19,558 nucleotides of DNA from an uncultured Clostridia bacterium (lineage in GTDB: Bacteria > Bacillota > Clostridia > Oscillospirales > Ruminococcaceae). A model generated the notes under the pieces. That model had not been told where the DNA came from. It worked only from the letters and a program-made list of their open reading frames with translations, and ran no database searches. Positions 14,160 through 19,558 of this stretch are shown piece after piece. Made by a program: the position numbers and the translations under genes. The stretch lies in contig CANRLY010000010.1 of assembly GCA_947631585.1 (NCBI GenBank), positions 1 to 19,558 on the forward strand, read 5' to 3'. Numbering within the stretch: position 1 is the stretch's first letter; each line of letters opens with the position of its first letter.

Positions 14160-14202
14160 TAGCAAATTGCGAATTTCTCCGGTCATTCTGCTCTGGTGGG
14201 GT

Positions 14203-14311
14203 GGGTGCTCCCGCAGATGCCGCCGCCTCGCAGAGACGGCGGCATCAGACCCCCGACGCCCTGCGGGCGTCGGGGGAGAGCGGAGCTTTCAGCTCCGCAG
14301 CGGGAGCGCCC
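14203..14311. repeat. Cloverleaf palindromic element, copy 2
   Basis: A GC-rich 109-bp unit with the same plan as the one at 5190-5302. The closing stem is 12 bp with one G-T pair (14203-14214 with 14300-14311). Arm 1 is 14 bp with one mismatch and loop GCA (14216-14229 with 14233-14246). Arm 2 is 12 bp with loop TGC (14250-14261 with 14265-14276). Arm 3 is 8 bp with loop TTC (14280-14287 with 14291-14298). Short unpaired A or AGA linkers lie between arms. Arm 3 keeps CGGAGCT/AGCTCCG as in copy 1, while arms 1 and 2 and the closing stem differ in sequence but still pair. It lies in the 364-base gap between the divergent EamA and activase genes, outside both predicted transcripts. Confidence 0.88.
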
Positions 14312-14378
14312 AAGGCAGGGTAACCGGCAAAAGGAAAAAGTCAACAATTAATTGGCAATAAAAAATATTCAAAAACGC

Positions 14379-14407
14379 TTTATTTTTTAAAAGATCTGTG
14401 ATATAAT
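14379..14407 (+). promoter_or_regulatory. Extended -10 promoter of the activase operon
   Basis: TGATATAAT (TG at 14399-14400, TATAAT 14402-14407) forms a full extended -10. The -35 region TTTATT (14379-14384) at 17 bases is weak, as is usual for such promoters. The decamer AATTAATTGG starts inside this -10 (14405-14414) and also occurs upstream at 14346-14355, so regulation by a bound factor is possible. Confidence 0.6.
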
Positions 14408-14462
14408 TAATTGGATTGTGAATAAAAGCAGATTTTTTTAGCAAATCGAAAGGAAAGATCAG

Positions 14463-17423
14463 ATGAACAGAAATCTTTGTCTGGGAATAGATGTAGGCTC
14501 TACTACGGTGAAAACAGTTATCCTTGACGGTGATGAGATCATCAGCACCAGGTATGAAAGACATTTTTCAAAGGTCAGGGAAACAGTTGCGCAGCAGCTT
14601 GCCGATATAGGAAAAACTTTCGTGGGGGATAAGTTCCGCATAGCAGTCACAGGCTCTGCCGGACTGGGTATCGCAAACGCCTCCGGGCTTAACTTCGTCC
14701 AGGAGGTGTATTCGGCGTTCGTTGCGGTGAATAATTCCTACCCCGATGCGGACGTGGTGGTGGAACTTGGCGGCGAGGACGCTAAGATAATCTTTCTCAC
14801 CGGCGGAGTGGAACAACGAATGAACGGCTCCTGCGCAGGGGGAACAGGCGCATTTATCGACCAGATGGCTACCCTGCTGGGCGTTACCCCCGATGAGCTG
14901 GACGAACTTTCCCTGAAAGCAAATAAAATTTACCCCATCGCTTCACGGTGCGGCGTTTTCGCAAAATCCGATATCCAGCCGCTTCTGAACCAGGGCGCAA
15001 GAAAAGAGGACGTGGCGGCTTCTATCTTCCAGGCGGTAGTGGACCAGACGGTCTCCGGGCTGGCTCAGGGCAGAAAAATAGGTGGAAAAGTGCTGTTTCT
15101 GGGCGGACCGCTCTCTTTCCTGAAAGGTCTGAGAAAAGCGTTCGTTACCACGCTTGACCTGGACGAGCAGCACGCAGTTTTCCCGGAGCTTGCACCCTGC
15201 TTTATGGCTTACGGTTCTGCGCTCCAGGCAAGACAGCTCTCTGAGGAAATGACTGTGGACGAAGCTCTGGAAAAGATACTCAACGCCAAGTCTCAGGATA
15301 ATATAGTTGTCGGCAAACCGCTTTTTGAGACCAGGGAGGAATACCAGGCTTTCGTGGAACGCCACAGCAAGTCCGACCTGAAATATGAGGATATCGCCGA
15401 GTATGAAGGGGACGCCTACCTTGGCATAGACGCCGGCTCTACTACTACAAAACTGGTGCTGATAACTCCCGACGGGGGACTGCTTTATCAGTATTACGGC
15501 TCAAATAAGGGTCAGCCGCTGGACGTTATCGCCGATAAACTCAGAGAGATCTACAGGATAAAAAACCCTAAGCTGGAAATCAAAGCTTCCTGCGTGACCG
15601 GCTACGGCGAGGACTTGATAAAGTCCGGGCTGGGGATAGATCTGGGTCTGGTGGAAACAGTCGCTCACTATAAGGCGGCGGCGTTCTTCTGTCCGCAGGT
15701 GGACTTTATCATAGATATCGGCGGTCAGGATATAAAATGCTTCAAAATAAAAAACAACGCCATAGATTCCATAATGCTCAACGAGGCTTGCTCTTCGGGC
15801 TGCGGATCGTTTATCCAGACGTTCGCTCAGGCTATGGGCTACGAGATAGCCGACTTCGCAAGGCTGGGACTTTTCGCCAAAGCCCCCGTTGACCTTGGCT
15901 CAAGATGTACGGTGTTCATGAACAGCTCTGTAAAGCAGGCTCAGAAAGACGGCGCTTCGGTGGAGGATATCTCCGCAGGGCTTTCATCTTCTATCATCAA
16001 AAACGCCATCTATAAGGTAATTCGTGCAAAATCCGTTTCTGAACTGGGCAGGAATATAGTAGTCCAGGGGGGAACTTTCCTTAACGACGCCGTGCTGAGA
16101 AGCTTTGAGCAGGAACTGGGCAGAAACGTTATCAGACCTGCTATTTCAGGACTGATGGGTGCGTTCGGCTGTGCGCTTTTTGCCAAGGAAAAAGCCGGCG
16201 AGTATACCTCCACCATCACCGAACAGCAGCTGGAGGACTTCGGTTATACCTCTAAAAATGCCCAGTGCGGCGGTTGCGGCGCACACTGCAATCTTACGGT
16301 GATAAGGTTTTCCGACGGGCGCAGGTTCATTTCCGGCAACCGCTGCGAAAAAGGCGCAGGCATAAAAACAGATACTTCCTCAGAAAACCTTTTCGAGTAT
16401 AAGTACCGCAAACTGCTGGAAATCGAAAATATCAAGCCCAAAAATCCCATAGGCAGAGTGGGTATGCCCCTTGCTCTGAGCTACTATGAACTGATGCCGT
16501 TTTTCCACAGCATTTTCACCGACCTGGGCTTTGAAGTGGTGTTCTCTGAGGAGTCGTCGAGGGATACATATTATAAAGGTCAGCAGACTATCCCGTCCGA
16601 TACGGTCTGCTATCCGGCAAAATTATGCCACGGTCATATAAAGAGCCTGCTGGAAAAAGGCGTGGACTTTATCTTCTACCCCTGCATGACCTATAACATA
16701 GACGAGGGCGGAAGCGATAACCATTATAACTGTCCGGTGGTGGCGTATTATCCGGAACTTCTCAAAGCCAATATGCCGGAACTGAACAATGATAACTTCT
16801 ATTCGCCCTATCTGGATATCAACTATAAAAAGCATACCGCTGCCGCTATCGCTAAATGCCTGAAAAAATGGAAGATCACGGCGGACAGGGTCGTGAAGCT
16901 CATGAACAAGGCGTATTCCTGCATGGTCAGGTCAAAACGGGATATCCAGCAGAAAGCAAAAGAGATAGTTGCCGCTGCAAGGGCGGAGGGAAAGGATATT
17001 ATCGTTCTTGCCGGCAGACCTTACCATATCGACCCTGAGATAAACCACGGCATACATAAGCTGATAGCTTCCCTGGGACTGGCAGTGATAACCGAAGATT
17101 CGGTGGCTATGCTGAACGATACCCCTGCGCTGGACGTCCTCAATCAGTGGACTTACCACTCACGGCTGTATCGGGCGGCAGAATATGTCTGCGGTCAGCC
17201 GGATATGCAGCTGGTGCAGCTGGTGTCTTTCGGCTGCGGGATAGATGCGGTCACTACCGACGAGGTCAGGGCGATCCTTGAAGAAAAAGGAAAACTTTAC
17301 ACTCAGCTGAAGATAGACGAGATAAATAATCTGGGTGCGGCAAGAATAAGACTGAGAAGCCTTATTGCTGCGCTGGAGGAAAAGAAGTCACAGGAAAAGA
17401 AAGAGGTGAGAGCAGGTGTCTGA
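14463..17423 (+). CDS. Acyl-CoA dehydratase activase-like protein (BcrAD/BadFG ATPase, two ASKHA units, DUF2229)
   Basis: A 986-residue relative of the HgdC-type activator of 2-hydroxyacyl-CoA dehydratases, iron-sulfur ATPases that push one electron onto the dehydratase. The first ATPase unit (about 5-260) has GIDVGSTTVK and the cluster cysteines Cys124 (GSCAGGTGAF) and Cys163 (SRCGVFAKSD). The second (about 318-575) has GIDAGSTTTK, GGQD, and Cys443/Cys447/Cys482. A four-cysteine knot follows (602, 605, 609, 628), then a DUF2229-type domain (about 662-885) with SDTVCYPAKLCHGH and FYPCMTYN. AAAGGA lies nine bases before the ATG. Many Clostridia carry one protein of about 1400 residues; here the rest is a separate overlapping gene. 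Family assignment is firm. The acyl-CoA substrate, if any, is unknown. Confidence 0.9.
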   Translation: MNRNLCLGIDVGSTTVKTVILDGDEIISTRYERHFSKVRETVAQQLADIGKTFVGDKFRIAVTGSAGLGIANASGLNFVQEVYSAFVAVNNSYPDADVVVELGGEDAKIIFLTGGVEQRMNGSCAGGTGAFIDQMATLLGVTPDELDELSLKANKIYPIASRCGVFAKSDIQPLLNQGARKEDVAASIFQAVVDQTVSGLAQGRKIGGKVLFLGGPLSFLKGLRKAFVTTLDLDEQHAVFPELAPCFMAYGSALQARQLSEEMTVDEALEKILNAKSQDNIVVGKPLFETREEYQAFVERHSKSDLKYEDIAEYEGDAYLGIDAGSTTTKLVLITPDGGLLYQYYGSNKGQPLDVIADKLREIYRIKNPKLEIKASCVTGYGEDLIKSGLGIDLGLVETVAHYKAAAFFCPQVDFIIDIGGQDIKCFKIKNNAIDSIMLNEACSSGCGSFIQTFAQAMGYEIADFARLGLFAKAPVDLGSRCTVFMNSSVKQAQKDGASVEDISAGLSSSIIKNAIYKVIRAKSVSELGRNIVVQGGTFLNDAVLRSFEQELGRNVIRPAISGLMGAFGCALFAKEKAGEYTSTITEQQLEDFGYTSKNAQCGGCGAHCNLTVIRFSDGRRFISGNRCEKGAGIKTDTSSENLFEYKYRKLLEIENIKPKNPIGRVGMPLALSYYELMPFFHSIFTDLGFEVVFSEESSRDTYYKGQQTIPSDTVCYPAKLCHGHIKSLLEKGVDFIFYPCMTYNIDEGGSDNHYNCPVVAYYPELLKANMPELNNDNFYSPYLDINYKKHTAAAIAKCLKKWKITADRVVKLMNKAYSCMVRSKRDIQQKAKEIVAAARAEGKDIIVLAGRPYHIDPEINHGIHKLIASLGLAVITEDSVAMLNDTPALDVLNQWTYHSRLYRAAEYVCGQPDMQLVQLVSFGCGIDAVTTDEVRAILEEKGKLYTQLKIDEINNLGAARIRLRSLIAALEEKKSQEKKEVRAGV

Positions 17424-18648
17424 CAGGGTAAGGAAAACGCTCTTTTCAGAAGAGATGAAAAAAGACTATACCATACTTGTGCCGGATATGCTCCCGATAC
17501 ATTTTGACCTGATAATCAGGATATTTGAAAGCTACGGCTATAAGATGGAGCTTTTGCACAACAGCTCACGCAGCGTGGTGGACGAGGGCCTAAAGCATAC
17601 CCACAACGACGCCTGCTATCCTGCGCTGCTGGTCATAGGACAGTTCATCGACGCTCTTAAAAGCGGAAAATACGATGTGAACAAGACTGCCCTGCTCATG
17701 TCCCAGACAGGGGGAGGCTGTAGGGCTTCAAACTATATCCACCTTATAAGAAAAGCCGTTTCCGCCGAATATCCCCAGGTGCCGGTCATATCTTTCAACT
17801 TTAGCGGGCTGGAGAAAAACCCTGCGTTCAGGCTTACTCCGGCTATGATGATAAAGTTCATATATGCAGTCATGTACGGCGACCTGCTCATGCTGCTTTA
17901 TAACCAGTGCAAGCCCTACGAGGTCAACCCGGGGGAGACCGACAAGCTGCTGAAAAAGTGGCAGGACCGTATGGGAAAACTCTTTGATAACGGTAAGTTC
18001 ACCGGCACGAAAAAGCATTACCGGGCGATACTGGAGGATTTTGCTGCGATCGAAAAGACCGGCGAAAAGAAGCCGAAAGTCGGTATAGTAGGGGAGATAT
18101 ATGTGAAGTATTCCCCTCTTGCCAACAACCACCTAAACGAGTTCCTTATATCAGAGGGGTGCGAACCGAACGTCCCGGGGCTTATGGACTTTGTGCTTTA
18201 CTGTGCGGTCAGCGACGCTATAGACAGCGAGCTTTACGGCAGGAAGGGCAAGAGGATAACCGCCTATAAGATAGGATATAAGGTGCTGAACAAGTTCCAG
18301 GAACAGCTTATAAAGGCGGTTGAGGAACATGGGGTGTTCCAGCCGCCGCACCATTTCGAGCATCTGAGGAGATGTGCGGACAAGTATATCCATCAGGGAG
18401 TCAAGATGGGCGAGGGCTGGCTGATAACCGCAGAAATGGCGGCTCTTGCCGAGACCGGTACTGAAAATATCATCTGCACCCAGCCTTTTGGCTGCCTGCC
18501 TAACCATATAGTTGCAAAAGGTATGTCAAGGGTGATAAAGGAGGCTTTCCCGGAAGCGAATATAGTTGCGATAGACTACGACCCGGGAGCGACCAAGGTA
18601 AATCAGGAGAACAGGATAAAGCTGATGCTTGCAAACGCAAAACGCTAG
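17416..18648 (+). CDS. 2-hydroxyacyl-CoA dehydratase-like (HgdB/DUF2229-type) protein
   Basis: A 410-residue protein of the 2-hydroxyacyl-CoA dehydratase D-component type, matching the C-terminal third of the long fused activase-dehydratase proteins. Conserved cysteines that may hold an iron-sulfur cluster are Cys67 (HNDACYPA), Cys102 (QTGGGCRASNY), Cys354 and Cys360 (CTQPFGCLPNHI). GEIYVKYSPLANN (near 215-230) is another family mark. It starts at a GTG at 17416 preceded by GAGGTG and overlaps the activase gene by eight bases, so the two are almost certainly translated together and act as one complex. No separate A/B dehydratase subunits or CoA-transferase lie nearby, which argues against a classic amino-acid fermentation operon. 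The true reaction is unknown. Confidence 0.9.
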   Translation: MSDRVRKTLFSEEMKKDYTILVPDMLPIHFDLIIRIFESYGYKMELLHNSSRSVVDEGLKHTHNDACYPALLVIGQFIDALKSGKYDVNKTALLMSQTGGGCRASNYIHLIRKAVSAEYPQVPVISFNFSGLEKNPAFRLTPAMMIKFIYAVMYGDLLMLLYNQCKPYEVNPGETDKLLKKWQDRMGKLFDNGKFTGTKKHYRAILEDFAAIEKTGEKKPKVGIVGEIYVKYSPLANNHLNEFLISEGCEPNVPGLMDFVLYCAVSDAIDSELYGRKGKRITAYKIGYKVLNKFQEQLIKAVEEHGVFQPPHHFEHLRRCADKYIHQGVKMGEGWLITAEMAALAETGTENIICTQPFGCLPNHIVAKGMSRVIKEAFPEANIVAIDYDPGATKVNQENRIKLMLANAKR

Positions 18649-18666
18649 TTCCCCCCCCAAAAAAAC

Positions 18667-18706
18667 AAACCGGCGGAGACGGTATCGTCCCTGCCGGTTT
18701 TTGCGT
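18667..18706. terminator. Bidirectional Rho-independent terminator
   Basis: AAACCGGC (18667-18674) pairs with GCCGGTTT (18693-18700), and inside it GACG pairs with CGTC around a GTAT loop, giving a long stem with one mismatch. On the plus strand it runs into TTTTTGCGTTTT, and on the minus strand into TTTGTTTTTTT. It ends both the dehydratase operon and the convergent TraB-family gene. Confidence 0.88.
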
Positions 18707-18713
18707 TTTAAGA

Positions 18714-19558
18714 TCAGTATTCTATTCTTTCATACTTTACGCCTGCCTGGTCGAGCAGCTGTAAGATACCGCCTTCTCCGGGGTAATGAGCCGCACCCAC
18801 CATGAAAAATACGTTCTTGTCGCCTTTGGAAAGCTCTATGAGTTTATCAGCCATGCCCTTGTTCCTGTCGTAGAGCATGATCTTGTTGTACTCCTGAAAG
18901 ACCTGTATCTCCTCGTCGGTAAGTCCCGTGGTGTCCTGGTCCATGTCGCCGAGAGCTTCGATATCCCCGGAAGCCCAGGTGTTGTAAAGCTCAGTCATGG
19001 AATCCACCAGCTCCTGTTCGGTATAATCAGCGTAAGAGCCCAGCAGCAGTTTGTATATGTCGTCTGAGAAGTTTATCAGCATATCCATCTGGAACTCAGC
19101 TGTTTCCACCTCAATTATCTCCTTGGAATCGGACTTGGCGGCGTTCAGGAAGTACATATCGAAGCCTTTGTCGGAAGAAAGTCCCGACTTTTCGGTGACA
19201 AATTCTTCTATCAGCGATTCCCACATAGCCGGCTTGTAGAAGTCGTAAGCCGACATATAAATGTTCCACTCTTTCATTTTGGAGACCAGGGCGTTGTAGA
19301 TATCCTCCCCCAGGTGGTCTTTAATGGAACTGCCGTCAGTGTACATGAGCTGTTCCGCAAGCTCTATCTGAGCCTGAAAATCAGCGGCATAAGCCACAAC
19401 GTCGCACTCCACCGCAATTGCGTCGGACGACTCGTACACTTCCATGATCTTGTCGGGCAGCGGATAAGCGTCCTCCGGCAGAGCGTGCATAGTTCCGGTA
19501 AAGTAAACTTCAGCGCCGCTTTCGGTCTCTATCTTCCAGAGAGCCGGTCTGACCTGCG
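18714..19558 (-). CDS. TraB/GumN-family protein (partial, N-terminus outside window)
   Basis: C-terminal 281 or so residues of a TraB/GumN-type protein; the frame stays open to the window edge. The visible start reads QVRPALWKIETESGAEVYFT followed by GTMHALPEDAYPLP, the characteristic GTxH motif of the family, and the end carries the second histidine motif GAAHYPGEGGILQLLDQAG. These two segments suggest a metal-dependent hydrolase fold related to TIKI peptidases, though the bacterial substrates are not established. The ATG at 19490-19488 is not the real start, because the conserved family sequence continues upstream of it. Many relatives have a lipoprotein or signal peptide, which would lie outside this window. 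Transcription ends at the shared terminator at 18667-18706. Confidence 0.88.
   Translation of the reverse strand, partial: QVRPALWKIETESGAEVYFTGTMHALPEDAYPLPDKIMEVYESSDAIAVECDVVAYAADFQAQIELAEQLMYTDGSSIKDHLGEDIYNALVSKMKEWNIYMSAYDFYKPAMWESLIEEFVTEKSGLSSDKGFDMYFLNAAKSDSKEIIEVETAEFQMDMLINFSDDIYKLLLGSYADYTEQELVDSMTELYNTWASGDIEALGDMDQDTTGLTDEEIQVFQEYNKIMLYDRNKGMADKLIELSKGDKNVFFMVGAAHYPGEGGILQLLDQAGVKYERIEY

Noticed and set aside
14415..14432. Rex operator at ATTGTGAATAAAAG before the activase gene
   Set aside because: Only the left half TTGTGAA is present; the right half TTCACAA is missing.

Overview
The window looks like a chromosomal segment from an anaerobic, spore-forming Firmicute of the class Clostridia, most likely a Ruminococcus-type Oscillospiraceae. 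I base this on three sporulation genes (spoIIP, spoVAC, ytaF), a long radical-type acyl-CoA dehydratase activase with a dehydratase partner, mid-range G+C by eye, heavy use of ATA codons, and strong GGAGG-type ribosome binding sites. It is mostly housekeeping and sporulation DNA. I see no phage genes, transposases, rRNA, tRNA or CRISPR array.

Layout. From 1 to about 3.4 kb on the minus strand lies a branched-chain amino-acid operon in the order small membrane protein, ilvB, ilvN, ilvC (ilvC is cut by the window edge). A good promoter for it sits inside the end of the preceding gene. From 3.4 to 7.1 kb, also minus, is a cell-surface and sporulation group read in the order transglutaminase-like membrane protein, DUF4358 lipoprotein, SpoIIP, VanY-like D,D-carboxypeptidase. 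From 7.2 to 9.2 kb on the plus strand is a YtrA-type GntR regulator with an ABC ATPase and permease, preceded by a strong promoter and an operator-like dyad and closed by a terminator. Minus-strand spoVAC and a YfcE-type phosphoesterase follow. Then come three small plus-strand genes of unknown function (10.4 to 11.4 kb), birA (minus), ytaF (plus) and an EamA transporter (minus). From 14.5 to 18.6 kb are two overlapping plus-strand genes for an acyl-CoA dehydratase activase and a dehydratase-like protein. A convergent terminator separates them from a TraB/GumN-family gene cut by the right edge.

The most unusual signal is a pair of about 110-bp, GC-rich elements at 5190-5302 and 14203-14311. 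Each folds on paper into a nearly perfect four-way cloverleaf: a 12-bp closing stem and three hairpin arms. Most arm sequences differ between the two copies while pairing is kept. Only the third arm tip (CGGAGCT...AGCTCCG) is clearly conserved. One copy lies just upstream of the likely start of spoIIP, inside a longer open frame, and the other lies between two divergent promoters. They look like a palindromic repeat family whose shape, rather than sequence, is maintained.

Other points of interest are an in-frame spoIIP-TAA-GTG-vanY junction in which VanY has no secretion signal of its own, a 50-residue membrane protein at the head of the ilv operon, a solitary spoVAC, and three consecutive small unknown genes.
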